From Modestobacter lapidis (GTDB taxonomy: Bacteria > Actinomycetota > Actinomycetes > Mycobacteriales > Geodermatophilaceae), in NCBI GenBank assembly GCA_019779905.1, contig JABAKE010000011.1, forward strand, positions 62,001 through 126,000: a stretch of DNA of 64,000 nucleotides, read 5' to 3'. The notes under the pieces are model-generated. The model had not been told where the DNA came from. It made no database searches and saw only the letters and a list, made by a program, of their open reading frames with translations. The translations under genes and the position numbers were made by a program. This document shows positions 27,241 to 37,479 of this stretch, piece after piece (the stretch's first letter is position 1; each line of letters opens with the position of its first letter).

Positions 27241-28646
27241 GCCTGCTCGCCGTCGGCATCAGCCACCAGACCGCGCCGGTCGCCCTGCTCGAGCAGGTCA
27301 GCATGTCCGGCGACGACCGGGTGAAGGCCCTGCACGAGCTGGTCGGCTCCGACCACGTCTCCGAGGCCCTCGTGCTGGCCACGTGCAACCGCATCGAGGT
27401 GTTCGCCGAGGTCGACCGCTTCCACGGCGGGGTCACCGACGTCAGCCGGGTGCTCGCCCGGCACGCCGGCACCACCGTCGAAGAGCTGGCGCCCTACGTC
27501 ACCGTGCACTACGAGGACCAGGCGATCGGGCACCTGTGCACCGTCGCCGCCGGGCTGGACTCGATGGTCGTCGGGGAGACCCAGGTGCTCGGCCAGCTCC
27601 GCGCCGCCTACGCCCTCGCCCAGGAGGAGGGCACGGTGGGCCGCGAGCTGCACCCGATCGCCCAGCGGGCGCTGCGGGTCGGCAAGCGGGTGCACGCCGA
27701 GACCGGCATCGACAAGGCCGGTGCGTCGCTGGTGTCGGTGGCCCTCGACCGGGTCGGCGCGACCCTCGGTGACCTGGCCGGCCGGCCGGTGCTCGTCGTC
27801 GGCGCCGGCTCGATGGGCGCGCTTGCCGCCACCACCCTGGCCCGCCGGGGCGCCGTCGTCACCGTGAGCAGCCGGACGCCGGCGGGCGCCGCGCGGCTGG
27901 CCGAGTCGATCGGCGGCCGCTCGGCCGACCTCGAGACGCTGCCGGACGAGATCGCCGCCGCGGACGTGCTGGTCACCTGCACCGGCGCCACCGGCACCGT
28001 GGTCGGCACCGACGTCGTCGGCGCGGCGCTGGCCGGGCGCGCCGGCCGGCCGCTGGTGATCGTCGACCTGGCGTTGCCGCGCGACGTCGACGCCGCCGTG
28101 GCGGGCCTGCCCGGCGTGCACGTCGTGGACCTGGCGATGCTGCAGGGGGAGCGCGCCGCGCACCCGGGCCGGCCGGTGGCCGGTTCGGTCGCTGCCGACG
28201 ACGTCGCCGCCGCGTACGCCCTGGTGGAGCTGGAGACCTCGCTGCTGCGGGCCGAACGGCAGGCCGCCGCCGTGGCACCGACCGTCTCCGCGCTGCGCAG
28301 CCAGGCCGCCGAGGTCGTCGACGCCGAGCTGCTGCGGCTGTCCACCCGGCTGCCCGACCTCGACTCCCGGGCCCGCAACGAGATCGCCCGGACCGTCCGC
28401 CGGGTCGTCGACAAGCTGCTGCACGAGCCCACCGTGCGGGTGAAGGAGCTGGCCGGCTCGCCCGGCGGCACCGACTACGCCGACGCGCTCCGGGCCCTGT
28501 TCGGGCTGGGCATCGGCGTCGACGGCGACACCGCCACGCTGTCCGACGCGGTCGCGCTCGACCCGGACCTGCCGGCCGGCACCCGGCTGTCCGCCCTGGA
28601 CCTGCGCCTGGGTGACGTCGACGTCCGCCCCGGGGGTACCTCGTGA
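27237..28646 (+). CDS. hemA: Glutamyl-tRNA reductase
   Basis: 469 residues. It reduces glutamyl-tRNA to glutamate-1-semialdehyde with NADPH, the first step of C5-pathway tetrapyrrole synthesis. [12 protein letters not shown], catalytic Cys50 in [35 protein letters not shown] (NADPH) and the dimerisation-domain sequence [18 protein letters not shown] are present. Starts at GTG 27237 inside the rex stop, so expression is coupled to Rex. Confidence 0.96.
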   Translation: MSLLAVGISHQTAPVALLEQVSMSGDDRVKALHELVGSDHVSEALVLATCNRIEVFAEVDRFHGGVTDVSRVLARHAGTTVEELAPYVTVHYEDQAIGHLCTVAAGLDSMVVGETQVLGQLRAAYALAQEEGTVGRELHPIAQRALRVGKRVHAETGIDKAGASLVSVALDRVGATLGDLAGRPVLVVGAGSMGALAATTLARRGAVVTVSSRTPAGAARLAESIGGRSADLETLPDEIAAADVLVTCTGATGTVVGTDVVGAALAGRAGRPLVIVDLALPRDVDAAVAGLPGVHVVDLAMLQGERAAHPGRPVAGSVAADDVAAAYALVELETSLLRAERQAAAVAPTVSALRSQAAEVVDAELLRLSTRLPDLDSRARNEIARTVRRVVDKLLHEPTVRVKELAGSPGGTDYADALRALFGLGIGVDGDTATLSDAVALDPDLPAGTRLSALDLRLGDVDVRPGGTS

Positions 28647-29614
28647 GCGGCACGCCCACCCCGGTGCAGCAGCAGGCGCTGCGGCTGGGCACCCGCGCCA
28701 GCCGGCTCGCGCTGACCCAGTCCCAGCACGTCGCCGACGCGCTCACCGCAGCCACCGGCGTGCCGGTCGAGCTCGTGCACGTGAGCACCTACGGCGACCG
28801 CTCGCAGGCCGCGATCAGCCAGCTCGGCGGCACCGGCGTGTTCGTCACCGCGCTGCGCGAGGCGCTGCGCGCCGGCACGGTCGACCTGGCGGTGCACAGC
28901 TACAAGGACCTGCCGACCGCACCGGAGCCGGACCTCGCCCTGGCCGCCGTCCCGCCGCGGGAGGATCCGCGGGACGTGCTGATCGGCCGCGACGGCCGCA
29001 CCCTGGGTGAGCTGCCGCCGGGCTCGCGCGTCGGCACGGGCGCCCCGCGGCGGATGGCCCAGCTGCGCGCCCTCGGCCTCGGGCTGGAGATCGTTCCGAT
29101 CCGCGGCAACGTCGACACCCGGCTGGGCCGGGTCGCCGGCCGGCCCGAGGACGGCCCCGGTGACCTGGACGCCGTCGTCCTGGCCCGGGCCGGGCTGGCC
29201 CGGCTGGGTCGGCTGGGCGCCGTGACCGAGGTCCTGGACCCGATCCAGGTGCTGCCGGCGCCGGCCCAGGGCGCGCTCGCCGTCGAGTGCCGCACCGACG
29301 ACCGCCGGGTCCGGGAGCTGCTCGCCGTGCTGGAGGACCCCACCGCCCGTGCCTGCGTGGTCGCCGAGCGCGCGGTGCTGGCGGCCCTCGAGGCCGGTTG
29401 CAGCGCACCGGTGGCCGCCTACGCCGAACTGGCCGAGGCCGAGGACGGCACCGCCGAGCTGTACCTGCGCGCCTCCGTCACCGCCCTCGACGGCAGCGAC
29501 GGGGTCCGCGGCTCCACCAGCGGGCCCGCCACCGAGGCGGCCGAACTGGGCCGCGCGCTCGCCGCCGAGCTCCTCGACCGGGGCGCCGCCGCCCTGATGT
29601 CGGCCGGTCGATGA
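28643..29614 (+). CDS. hemC: Porphobilinogen deaminase (hydroxymethylbilane synthase)
   Basis: 323 residues. It links four porphobilinogen units using a covalent dipyrromethane cofactor. [51 protein letters not shown] and the cofactor-attachment Cys253 in EAGCSAPV are in order. GTG 28643 overlaps the hemA stop (GTGA). Confidence 0.96.
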   Translation: MSGTPTPVQQQALRLGTRASRLALTQSQHVADALTAATGVPVELVHVSTYGDRSQAAISQLGGTGVFVTALREALRAGTVDLAVHSYKDLPTAPEPDLALAAVPPREDPRDVLIGRDGRTLGELPPGSRVGTGAPRRMAQLRALGLGLEIVPIRGNVDTRLGRVAGRPEDGPGDLDAVVLARAGLARLGRLGAVTEVLDPIQVLPAPAQGALAVECRTDDRRVRELLAVLEDPTARACVVAERAVLAALEAGCSAPVAAYAELAEAEDGTAELYLRASVTALDGSDGVRGSTSGPATEAAELGRALAAELLDRGAAALMSAGR

Positions 29615-29702
29615 CCGTGCCCGCGGGCCCCGCGCCTGCTTCCCCCATCCGTCCCGTACCACCCGCAGCGACCCCGTCCAGGGGCAGGAACAGGAGCACG
29701 CG

Positions 29703-31280
29703 ATGACGCGCTCACGCAAGCAGACCGGCAGCAAGGGCACCATCGTCTTCGTCGGAGCAGGTCCCGGCGATCCGGGGCTGCTCACCGCCCGGGCGAGCGC
29801 GGCCCTGGCCGCCGCCGATCTCGTGCTGGTCGATGCCGACGTCTCGGCGGCCGTGCAGGACGCCGTCCGTGAGGCGCACCCCGGCCTCGAGCTGAGCACC
29901 GCCACCGGCGAGGCCACCGAGATCGCCAAGGCCGCCGTCACCGCGGCCAAGAGCGGCAACACCGTCGTGCGGCTGGTGGCCGGCGACCCGTTCACCAGCG
30001 ACCCGGTGGTCAAGGAGACGCTCGCCGTCACCCGCACCAGCGTGCCGTTCGACGTGGTCCCCGGCGTGGCCGTGGGCACCGCCGTCCCGGCGTACGCCGG
30101 CGTCGCGCTCGGGGGCACCTCGGTGCAGGCCGACCTGCGTCCGGTCGCCGGCAGCGACACGCACGCCGACGGCCCGGCCCACCTGGCCGCGCTCGCGGCC
30201 GCCGCCGCCGGCACCGGGAGCACGCTGGTGCTGACGGCCGACGCCGAGCAGCTCCCAGCCACGGCGGCCGGCCTCATCGAGGGCGGCCTGTCGGCCGGCA
30301 CCCCGGTGGTGGTCACCGTCGGGGGCACCGGGACGGCGCAGAAGAGCGTCGTCGCCAAGCTGTCCGCGGTGGCGGAGAAGACCGCCGGGCTCGACTCGCT
30401 CAGCGGCGCGGTCGTGGCCACCGTCGGCTCGGCCGTGGACAAGCGCGGCAAGCTCTCCTGGTGGGAGAGCCGGCCGCTGTTCGGCTGGCGCGTGCTCGTG
30501 CCGCGCACCCGGGAGCAGGCCGGCGAGATGAGCGACCGGCTGCGCGCCTACGGCGCCGTCCCGGTCGAGGTCCCGACCATCGCCGTCGAGCCGCCCCGCA
30601 GCCCGGCGCAGATGGACCGCGCGGTCAAGGGCCTGGTCACCGGGCGGTACGGCTGGATCGTGTTCACCTCGACCAACGCGGTGCGGGCGGTCCGGGAGAA
30701 GTTCACCGAGCTGGGCCTGGACGCCCGGGCCTTCGCCGGTGTGAAGGTCGCCTGCGTCGGCGAGCCGACCGCCCAGGCGGTCCGCGACTTCGGCATCGTG
30801 CCCGAGCTGGTGCCCTCCGGCGAGCAGTCCAGCGAGGGCCTGCTGGTCGACTTCCCGCCCTACGACGACGTGTTCGACCCGATCGACCGGGTGCTGCTGC
30901 CCCGCGCGGACATCGCCACCGAGACCCTCGCCGCGGGCCTGAAGGAGCGCGGCTGGGAGATCGACGACGTCACCGCCTACCGCACCGTGCGGGCCGCGCC
31001 GCCGGCCGCGGCGGTCCGTGAGGCGATCAAGGGCGGTGGCTTCGACGCGGTCTGCTTCACGTCGTCGTCCACCGTGCGCAACCTCGTCGGCATCGCCGGC
31101 AAGCCGCACGCCCGCACGGTCGTGTCGGTGATCGGCCCGGCCACCGCGGCCAGCGCCACCGAGTTCGGCCTGCGGGTCGACGTGCAGCCCGAGACCGCGG
31201 CCGTCGGCCCGCTGGTCGACGCCCTGGCGGAGTTCGCCCAGGCCCGGCGGGCCGAGGCGGAGGCCGGGGAGCCCCAGTGA
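29703..31280 (+). CDS. hemD: Fused uroporphyrinogen-III methyltransferase/synthase
   Basis: 525 residues in two parts. The N-terminal about 240 resemble a tetrapyrrole methylase (VFVGAGPGDPGLLTARA; VVRLVAGDPFTSDPVVKE). The C-terminal about 260 are uroporphyrinogen-III synthase (VLVPRTREQAGEMSDRLRAYGA, VFTSTNAVRAV, VCFTSSSTVRNL). The methylase half is divergent: the usual GGDPxxFGRGGEE segment is AGDPFTSDPVVKE, so CobA activity is doubtful while HemD activity looks sound. Same fusion as Rv0511. An 88-nt gap to hemC is the only break in the operon's overlapping chain. Confidence 0.9.
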   Translation: MTRSRKQTGSKGTIVFVGAGPGDPGLLTARASAALAAADLVLVDADVSAAVQDAVREAHPGLELSTATGEATEIAKAAVTAAKSGNTVVRLVAGDPFTSDPVVKETLAVTRTSVPFDVVPGVAVGTAVPAYAGVALGGTSVQADLRPVAGSDTHADGPAHLAALAAAAAGTGSTLVLTADAEQLPATAAGLIEGGLSAGTPVVVTVGGTGTAQKSVVAKLSAVAEKTAGLDSLSGAVVATVGSAVDKRGKLSWWESRPLFGWRVLVPRTREQAGEMSDRLRAYGAVPVEVPTIAVEPPRSPAQMDRAVKGLVTGRYGWIVFTSTNAVRAVREKFTELGLDARAFAGVKVACVGEPTAQAVRDFGIVPELVPSGEQSSEGLLVDFPPYDDVFDPIDRVLLPRADIATETLAAGLKERGWEIDDVTAYRTVRAAPPAAAVREAIKGGGFDAVCFTSSSTVRNLVGIAGKPHARTVVSVIGPATAASATEFGLRVDVQPETAAVGPLVDALAEFAQARRAEAEAGEPQ

Positions 31281-32299
31281 GCCGCCCGGGTGCGGCGGGC
31301 GGGGCAGCGCAGCAGGGCGGGGCCACCCCCGGCTTCGCCCGGGGACGGCGGCTGCGCGGCACGCCGGCCATGCGCCGCTGGACGGCGCAGACCCGGCTGT
31401 CCCCGGCCGATCTCGTGCTACCGGTGTTCGTCAAGCAGGGCATCTCCGAGCCGGTGCCGATCACCTCGATGCCCGGCGTGGTGCAGCACACCCAGCACTC
31501 GCTGCGGAAGGCCGCGCACGAGGCGGCCGAGGCCGGCATCAGCGGGCTGATGCTCTTCGGCATCCCGGGTGACAAGGACCCGGTCGGGTCGCAGGCCGAC
31601 GCCGCGGACGGCGTGGTCAACGTCGCCCTGCAGCAGCTGCGGGCCGACCTGGGCGACGAGCTGGTGCTGATGGCCGACCTGTGCCTGTGCGAGTACACCG
31701 ACCACGGGCACTGCGGCGTCGTCACCCCGGCCGGTGTCGTGGACAACGACCCCACGCTGGACCGCTACGCCGCCGTGGCCATCGCCCAGGCCCGGGCCGG
31801 CGCCCACGTCATCGCCCCCAGCGGGATGATGGACGGCCAGGTCGCGGCCATCCGCGCCGGGCTGGACAGCGCCGCGCACACCGAGACGCCGATCCTGGCC
31901 TACGCGGCCAAGTACGCCTCCGGCTTCTACGGCCCGTTCCGCGAGGCCGCCGAGGGTGCGCCGCAGTTCGGTGACCGCTCGACCTACCAGATGGACCCGC
32001 CCAACGCCGACGAGGCGCTGCGCGAGGTCGCCCAGGACCTCGCCGAGGGCGCGGACGCGGTCATGGTGAAGCCGGCCGGCCCCTACCTGGACATCGTCGC
32101 CCGGGTCGCCGACGCCGTCGACGTCCCGGTCAGCGCCTACCAGGTCAGCGGGGAGTACGCGATGGTCGAGGCGGCCGCGGCGAACGGCTGGGTGGACCGG
32201 CAGCGGGCGATCCTGGAGACGCTGACCGCCATCCGCCGCGCGGGCGCGGGGTCGGTGCTGACGTACTGGGCGGTCGAGGCAGCCCGCTGGCTGCGCTGA
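31277..32299 (+). CDS. hemB: Delta-aminolevulinic acid dehydratase (PBG synthase)
   Basis: 340 residues. It condenses two 5-aminolevulinates to porphobilinogen. Schiff-base lysines are K212 (YAAKYAS) and K265 (VMVKPAGPYLD). The DLCLCEYTDHGHCG motif with C136, C138 and C146 is the zinc-binding form. Starts by GTGA overlap with hemD. Confidence 0.97.
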   Translation: MSRPGAAGGAAQQGGATPGFARGRRLRGTPAMRRWTAQTRLSPADLVLPVFVKQGISEPVPITSMPGVVQHTQHSLRKAAHEAAEAGISGLMLFGIPGDKDPVGSQADAADGVVNVALQQLRADLGDELVLMADLCLCEYTDHGHCGVVTPAGVVDNDPTLDRYAAVAIAQARAGAHVIAPSGMMDGQVAAIRAGLDSAAHTETPILAYAAKYASGFYGPFREAAEGAPQFGDRSTYQMDPPNADEALREVAQDLAEGADAVMVKPAGPYLDIVARVADAVDVPVSAYQVSGEYAMVEAAAANGWVDRQRAILETLTAIRRAGAGSVLTYWAVEAARWLR

Positions 32300-32344
32300 A
32301 GGAGCGGGCGCCGGGCACACAGCCGAGCCTGGGAGAGTGGGACC

Positions 32345-33709
32345 GTGAGCGAGCCATACCCCTATGAGGCGCCCGTGTCGGCGCAGCTGTTCGACCGGGC
32401 CGGACGGGTGACCCCGGGCGGCGTCAACTCACCGGTACGGGCCTTCCGGGCCGTCGGCGGCACGCCGCGGTTCATGGCCGAGGGCAGCGGGCCCTGGCTC
32501 ACCGACGTCGACGGGCGCCGCTACGTCGACCTGGTGGCCTCCTGGGGGCCGATGATCCTGGGCCACGCCCACCCCGAGGTGCTCGCCGCGGTCACGGCCG
32601 CCGCGCGCCGCGGCTTCAGCTTCGGCACGCCCACCGCGGGCGAGGTCGACCTGGCCGAGGAGATCGCCTCCCGGGTCGCGCCGGTGGAGCGGGTGCGGCT
32701 GGTCAACTCCGGCACCGAGGCGGTGCTGTCGGCGATCCGGCTGGCCCGCGGGGCCACCGGCCGGCCGCTGGTGGTCAAGTTCGCCGGCTGCTACCACGGC
32801 CACGTCGACGCGCTGCTGGCCTCGGCCGGCTCCGGCGTCGCCACGCTGGGCCTGCCCGACACCCCGGGCGTGACCACCGGGGCGGCCGCGGACACCGTCG
32901 TCCTGCCCTACAACGACGTCGCCGCCGTCGAGGCGGTGTTCGCCGAGAAGGGCGACCGGATCGCCTGCGTGATCACCGAGGCGTCGCCCGGCAACATGGG
33001 CGTCGTCCCGCCGCTGGACGGCTTCAACGCCCACCTGCGCCGGATCACCGCCGCGCACGGGGCGCTACTGGTCGTCGACGAGGTGATGACCGGGTTCCGG
33101 GTGTCCCGCTCGGGCTGGTACGGGCTCGAGCCGGTCGAGGCCGACCTGTTCACCTTCGGCAAGGTGATGGGTGGTGGGCTGCCGGCCGCGGCCTTCGGTG
33201 GCCGCGCCGACGTGATGGAGCAGCTCGCCCCGGCCGGCCCGGTCTACCAGGCCGGCACGCTGGCCGGGAACCCGGTCGCGGTGGCCGCGGGGCTGACCAC
33301 GCTGCGGTTGTGCACCGACGACGTCTACGCCCGCTGCGACGAGGTGGCCGCCGTGCTGCGCGGCGCGGCGAGCGCGGCGCTGTTCGCCGCCGGGGTGCCG
33401 CACCGGGTGCAGCAGGCCGGCTCGATGTTCTCCGTCTTCTTCGTGCCCGACGAGCGCCAGGTGCGCGACTTCGAGGACGCGCGCAGCCAGGACACCGCCC
33501 GGCACACCGCCTTCTTCCACTCGATGCTGGCCGCCGGGGTCTACCTCCCACCGTCGGCGTACGAGGCGTGGTTCGTCAACGCCGCGCTGGACGACGCGGC
33601 CGTCGAGCACGTGCTCGCCGCGCTGCCCGCTGCGGCCCGGGCCGCAGCTGCCGCCGGGGGCGGCGCGCAGACCGCCGCCGCGAACGACGCCCAGGAACTG
33701 TCCCCGTGA
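32345..33709 (+). CDS. hemL: Glutamate-1-semialdehyde 2,1-aminomutase
   Basis: 454 residues, PLP enzyme making 5-aminolevulinate from glutamate-1-semialdehyde. [60 protein letters not shown] and the PLP Lys273 in [18 protein letters not shown] are present. An Ala/Gly-rich tail of about 25 residues is extra. GTG start 45 nt after hemB, same operon. The stop overlaps the next gene. Confidence 0.96.
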   Translation: MSEPYPYEAPVSAQLFDRAGRVTPGGVNSPVRAFRAVGGTPRFMAEGSGPWLTDVDGRRYVDLVASWGPMILGHAHPEVLAAVTAAARRGFSFGTPTAGEVDLAEEIASRVAPVERVRLVNSGTEAVLSAIRLARGATGRPLVVKFAGCYHGHVDALLASAGSGVATLGLPDTPGVTTGAAADTVVLPYNDVAAVEAVFAEKGDRIACVITEASPGNMGVVPPLDGFNAHLRRITAAHGALLVVDEVMTGFRVSRSGWYGLEPVEADLFTFGKVMGGGLPAAAFGGRADVMEQLAPAGPVYQAGTLAGNPVAVAAGLTTLRLCTDDVYARCDEVAAVLRGAASAALFAAGVPHRVQQAGSMFSVFFVPDERQVRDFEDARSQDTARHTAFFHSMLAAGVYLPPSAYEAWFVNAALDDAAVEHVLAALPAAARAAAAAGGGAQTAAANDAQELSP

Positions 33710-34377
33710 GCGAGCCGGGTTCCCGCCAGAATGGCCATTCTGGCGGCGAGACGACCGTCGTCCACCTGATGCGGCACGGTGAGGTGCACAACCCGGCGGG
33801 GGTGCTCTACGGCCGGCTGCCCGGGTTCCGGCTCTCGGTCACCGGGGAGGCGATGGCCCTTGCCGCGGCGGAGTGGTTCGCCGGCAAGGACATCGCCCAC
33901 CTGGTGGCCAGCCCGCTGGAGCGCGCCCAGCAGACCGCGCAGCCGATCGCCGACGCCCTGCACCTGCCGATCGCCACGGACGGGCGGTTGATCGAGGCCG
34001 GCAACGACTTCGAGGGCAAGACCTTCGGTGTGGGCGACGGTGCGATGCGGCGCCCGGCCAACTGGTGGCGGCTGCGCAACCCGTTCCGCCCGTCCTGGGG
34101 CGAGCCGTACGTGGAGATCGCCGCCCGGATGCTCGCCGCGGCCGAGGCCGCCCGGGACGCCGCCCGCGGGCGCGAGGCGGTGTGCGTCAGCCACCAGCTG
34201 CCGATCTGGACGCTCCGGCTGCACCTGGAGGCCCGCCGGTACGTCCACGACCCCCGCCGCCGGCAGTGCGGACTGGCCAGCGTCACCTCGCTGACCTACG
34301 TGGGCGACCAGCTGGACCGGATCGGCTACGCCGAGCCGGCCGGGGCGACCCCACCGGGCGTGGTGCCCGGTGCGTAG
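33706..34377 (+). CDS. Histidine phosphatase family protein
   Basis: 223 residues, position of Rv0525. [23 protein letters not shown] holds the catalytic [19 protein letters not shown] and the second catalytic His in [15 protein letters not shown] complete the branch-1 signature. The substrate is unknown and 'phosphoglycerate mutase' labels are unsafe. GTG 33706 is the only start in frame, giving a 20-residue leader that contains a 24-bp perfect palindrome in its DNA (33723-33746). Overlaps the neighbours on both sides. Confidence 0.85.
   Translation: MSEPGSRQNGHSGGETTVVHLMRHGEVHNPAGVLYGRLPGFRLSVTGEAMALAAAEWFAGKDIAHLVASPLERAQQTAQPIADALHLPIATDGRLIEAGNDFEGKTFGVGDGAMRRPANWWRLRNPFRPSWGEPYVEIAARMLAAAEAARDAARGREAVCVSHQLPIWTLRLHLEARRYVHDPRRRQCGLASVTSLTYVGDQLDRIGYAEPAGATPPGVVPGA
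33723..33746. repeat. 24-bp perfect palindrome inside a coding sequence
   Basis: The left half is CCGCCAGAATGG and the right half is its exact reverse complement with no spacer. It lies in the leader codons of the histidine phosphatase gene, where it is read as SRQNGHSGG. Confidence 0.85.
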
Positions 34378-34951
34378 GTCGGCCCGCGCGCTCCTCCTCG
34401 CCCTGCTGGCGGTCGGCGCGCTCGCCGGCTGCTCGACCGGCGAGGGTCAGGTCGACGTCGCCAACGGCGGCGAGTTCCGCTTCGTCCAGGGCACCCCGGC
34501 CGGCGAGGTGATCCCCGTCGACGAGCGGGCGGCCGCCCCGGAGTTCTCCGGCACCCTGCTCGGCGGTGGCGACTTCTCCTCCACCGAACTGGTCGGGGAC
34601 GTCGCCGTCCTCAACTTCTGGGGGTCGTGGTGCGCGCCCTGCCGGGTGGAGACGCCGCAGTTCCAGGAGGTGTACGAGGAGGTGCGGGACGAGGGCGTGC
34701 AGTTCCTCGGCCTCAACGTCAAGGACGACGAGCAGCTGGCCGGCGCCTTCCTCGAGAGCAAGGCCATCACGTTCCCCTCGCTGTTCGACCCCACCGGCGA
34801 GACCGCGCTGGCGTTCCGCGACTACCCGGCGACGGCGATCCCCTCGACGATCGTGCTCGACCGGCAGAGCCGGGTCGCCGCGGTGTACACCGGCGAGGTG
34901 CGCCAGGACGACCTGCGCGCGGTGCTCGACCGGGTGCTCGGGGAGGGCTGA
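34370..34951 (+). CDS. TlpA/ResA-like thioredoxin lipoprotein
   Basis: 193 residues. A lipoprotein signal with lipobox LAGC (Cys about 22) precedes a thioredoxin-fold domain with NFWGSWCAPCRVETP (CxxC), LGLNVKDDEQLA and the cis-Pro region TAIPSTIVLD. It should reduce apocytochrome c thiols on the outer face for haem attachment, receiving electrons from CcdA. GTG start overlaps the upstream gene by 8 nt. Corresponds to Rv0526. Confidence 0.92.
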   Translation: MRRSARALLLALLAVGALAGCSTGEGQVDVANGGEFRFVQGTPAGEVIPVDERAAAPEFSGTLLGGGDFSSTELVGDVAVLNFWGSWCAPCRVETPQFQEVYEEVRDEGVQFLGLNVKDDEQLAGAFLESKAITFPSLFDPTGETALAFRDYPATAIPSTIVLDRQSRVAAVYTGEVRQDDLRAVLDRVLGEG

Positions 34952-34954
34952 GGA

Positions 34955-35791
34955 GTGGGGGAGACCGTCACCGGTCTGGTCACCGACGGGCCGCTGCTGG
35001 TCGCCGCCGCGGTGGCCGCGCTGGCCGGGCTGATCAGCTTCGCCTCGCCGTGCGTGCTGCCGCTGGTCCCCGGGTACCTGTCCTACGTCACCGGTCTGGT
35101 CGGCACCGGCGCCCGGACCACGGCGCCGGTTCCCGCAGCCGCGCCCGCCGCCGCCGGGGCCACCGCCACCCAGGTCCGGGCGGCGGTCGACGAGCGCTCG
35201 CCCCGCGGCCGGATGGTGCTCGGCGCGGTGCTCTTCGTGCTGGGCTTCACCGCCGTGTTCGTCGCGTTCGGCGCGCTGTTCGGCGGGCTGGGCCGGCTCC
35301 TGCTCGAGCACCAGGACGTGATCACCCGGGTCATGGGCGTCGTGACCGTCGTGGTCGGGCTGGCCTTCCTCGGCTGGCTGCCGATGCTGCAGCGCACCCG
35401 GAAGCTCACCGCCCGGCCGGCCGCCGGGCTGGCCGGCGCCCCGCTGCTGGGCGTCGTCTTCGGACTGGGCTGGACGCCGTGCCTGGGCCCCACGCTGTCG
35501 GCGGTGAACGTGCTGGCGTTCACCGAGGCCACCGCCACCCGCGGCGCGCTGCTGGGTGTCGCGTACTGCCTGGGGCTGGGCGTGCCCTTCGTGCTCGTCG
35601 CCCTGGGCGCCCGCTGGGCGATGGGGGCGACCACGTTCCTCCGCCGGCACGCCGCGGCGGTCACCCGGGTCGGCGGCGCGATGCTGGTGCTGGTCGGGTT
35701 GCTGCTGGTGACCGGCGCGTGGACCGAGATGATGCAGTGGCTGCGCAGCTGGCTGGCCGCGACCGGGCTGGGCGAGGGCGCGCCCCTGTGA
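34955..35791 (+). CDS. ccdA: Cytochrome c biogenesis protein CcdA
   Basis: 278 residues with about six membrane helices. The conserved cysteines lie in ISFASPCVLPLVPGYLSYV (helix 1) and GLGWTPCLGPTLSAV (helix 4). CcdA carries electrons from cytosolic thioredoxin across the membrane to ResA-like proteins. An Ala/Pro-rich loop near residues 50-75 is longer than usual. GTG start 3 nt after the resA-like stop; matches Rv0527. Confidence 0.95.
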   Translation: MGETVTGLVTDGPLLVAAAVAALAGLISFASPCVLPLVPGYLSYVTGLVGTGARTTAPVPAAAPAAAGATATQVRAAVDERSPRGRMVLGAVLFVLGFTAVFVAFGALFGGLGRLLLEHQDVITRVMGVVTVVVGLAFLGWLPMLQRTRKLTARPAAGLAGAPLLGVVFGLGWTPCLGPTLSAVNVLAFTEATATRGALLGVAYCLGLGVPFVLVALGARWAMGATTFLRRHAAAVTRVGGAMLVLVGLLLVTGAWTEMMQWLRSWLAATGLGEGAPL

Positions 35792-37479
35792 GTCTGACTG
35801 CCCCGCCCCGGCCGGAGGCACAGCCCACCCCGCCGCCCCGGCCCCCGCTGCACCGCCTCGTGACCGGCCGGCTGCTGCGCTGGTGGCGGCAGCTGACCGC
35901 GATGCGCACCGCCCTGATGCTGCTGTTCCTGCTGGCGGTCGCGGCCATCCCCGGCTCGTTGCTGCCGCAGCGGTCGCTGTCGCAGGCCAGCGTCAACCGG
36001 TACTTCGCCGAGCACCCGACGCTGGCACCGGTCCTGGACCGGCTGTACGCCTTCGATGTCTTCAGCTCGCCGTGGTTCGCCGCGATCTACCTGCTGCTGT
36101 TCATCTCGCTGATCGGCTGCGTGCTGCCCCGCGCGGCCGAGCACGCCCGCGCCTCGCTGGCCCCGCCGCCGGTGGCGCCGCGGCACCTGCACCGGCTGCC
36201 GGAATCCGGTGAGATCGTCACGTCGCTGGCCCCGGACCTGGCGCTCGACGTCGCCGAGGAGGAGCTGCGGGTCCGGCGCTACCGGGTGGCCCGGCGCGAG
36301 GGGCGCGGTGCCCATTCCGCCGGGTCCAGCGGCAACGGGCCGGAGGTGTCGGCGGAGAAGGGGTTCCTCCGGGAGACCGGCAACCTGCTGTTCCACCTGT
36401 CCCTGCTGGCGCTGCTGCTCGGCCTGGCCGGCGGCAAGCTGTGGGGCTACGAGGGCAGCATCCTGGTCACCGAGGGGCAGGGGTTCTGCAACTCCTTCCA
36501 GCAGTACGACACCTACTCCACCGGGCCCCTGGTCGAGACCTCCGACCTCTCGCCGCTGTGCGTGGACCTCACCGACTTCCGGGCCGAGTACGAGCAGGAC
36601 CGCACCGCGGCGTCGTTCACCGCCGACATCGAGTACGGCCCGCCGGGCGCGGAGGGCCGGGCGACCACCATCGGGGTCAACGACCCGCTGCGGACCGGTG
36701 GCGACCGGGTGTACGTCACCGGCCACGGCTTCAGCCCCTGCTTCACCGTCACCGTGCCCGGGAACGAGCCGTTCACCGACATCTGCGCCCCCTTCCTGCC
36801 CGCGGACCTGTCGACGATGGCCAGCGAGGGCGCGCTCAAGCTGCCCGACCTCGGTGCCGGCGCCACCGACCAGCTCGCGCTGCAGGGCTTCTTCGCCCCC
36901 ACCGGCGTCCTGCAGGGCGGGGTGCTGACCTCGGTCGACCCGCGGCCGCTGGACCCCCAGGTCGCCGTCTTCGTCTACCGGGGCTACCTCGGGCTGGACT
37001 CCGGCCTGCCGCAGTCGGTCTACTCGCTGGACCAGACCCAGATCGACCGTGAGCGGCTGAACCGGGTCGGTGCGGCCAACCTGTCGGTCGGTGAGTCGAC
37101 GACGCTGCCCGACGGCACCGTGGTCGCCTTCTCCGGCTACAAGGAGTTCGCCGCCCTGCAGCTGTCCCACGACCCGGGGCAGTTGTGGGTGCTCGGGTCC
37201 TCGATCGCCCTGCTCGCCGGCCTGCTCGGGATGCTCCTGGTCCGCCGGGAGCGGGTGTTCGCCCGGGTCCGTCCCGGCCCGGACGGCGGGGGTACGGTGC
37301 TGTCGATCGGCTCACTGACCCGGGGCAGCGCCGACACCGGGCCGCGCTTCACCGCACTCACCGACGAGCTCCGGGCGGCCCTGTCCGCCCGGGCCGACCG
37401 CACGCCCGACCCCGGTCCTGCGCCGGTCGCGCCGTCCGCCGACGGCCCGGCCCCGGAGAAGGAGATCCCACCCTCGTGA
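35788..37479 (+). CDS. resB: Cytochrome c biogenesis protein ResB (Ccs1)
   Basis: 563 residues, the ResB family. Membrane helices lie near residues 44-62, 90-112, 195-215 and 470-490, with a large extracytoplasmic domain between the last two. FLRETGNLLFHLSLLALLLGLAGGKLWGYEGSILV is the characteristic third helix with its His. With CcsA it forms the system II haem lyase. The C-terminal about 70 residues are a Pro/Ala tail. GTG 35788 overlaps the ccdA stop. Confidence 0.95.
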   Translation: MSLTAPPRPEAQPTPPPRPPLHRLVTGRLLRWWRQLTAMRTALMLLFLLAVAAIPGSLLPQRSLSQASVNRYFAEHPTLAPVLDRLYAFDVFSSPWFAAIYLLLFISLIGCVLPRAAEHARASLAPPPVAPRHLHRLPESGEIVTSLAPDLALDVAEEELRVRRYRVARREGRGAHSAGSSGNGPEVSAEKGFLRETGNLLFHLSLLALLLGLAGGKLWGYEGSILVTEGQGFCNSFQQYDTYSTGPLVETSDLSPLCVDLTDFRAEYEQDRTAASFTADIEYGPPGAEGRATTIGVNDPLRTGGDRVYVTGHGFSPCFTVTVPGNEPFTDICAPFLPADLSTMASEGALKLPDLGAGATDQLALQGFFAPTGVLQGGVLTSVDPRPLDPQVAVFVYRGYLGLDSGLPQSVYSLDQTQIDRERLNRVGAANLSVGESTTLPDGTVVAFSGYKEFAALQLSHDPGQLWVLGSSIALLAGLLGMLLVRRERVFARVRPGPDGGGTVLSIGSLTRGSADTGPRFTALTDELRAALSARADRTPDPGPAPVAPSADGPAPEKEIPPS

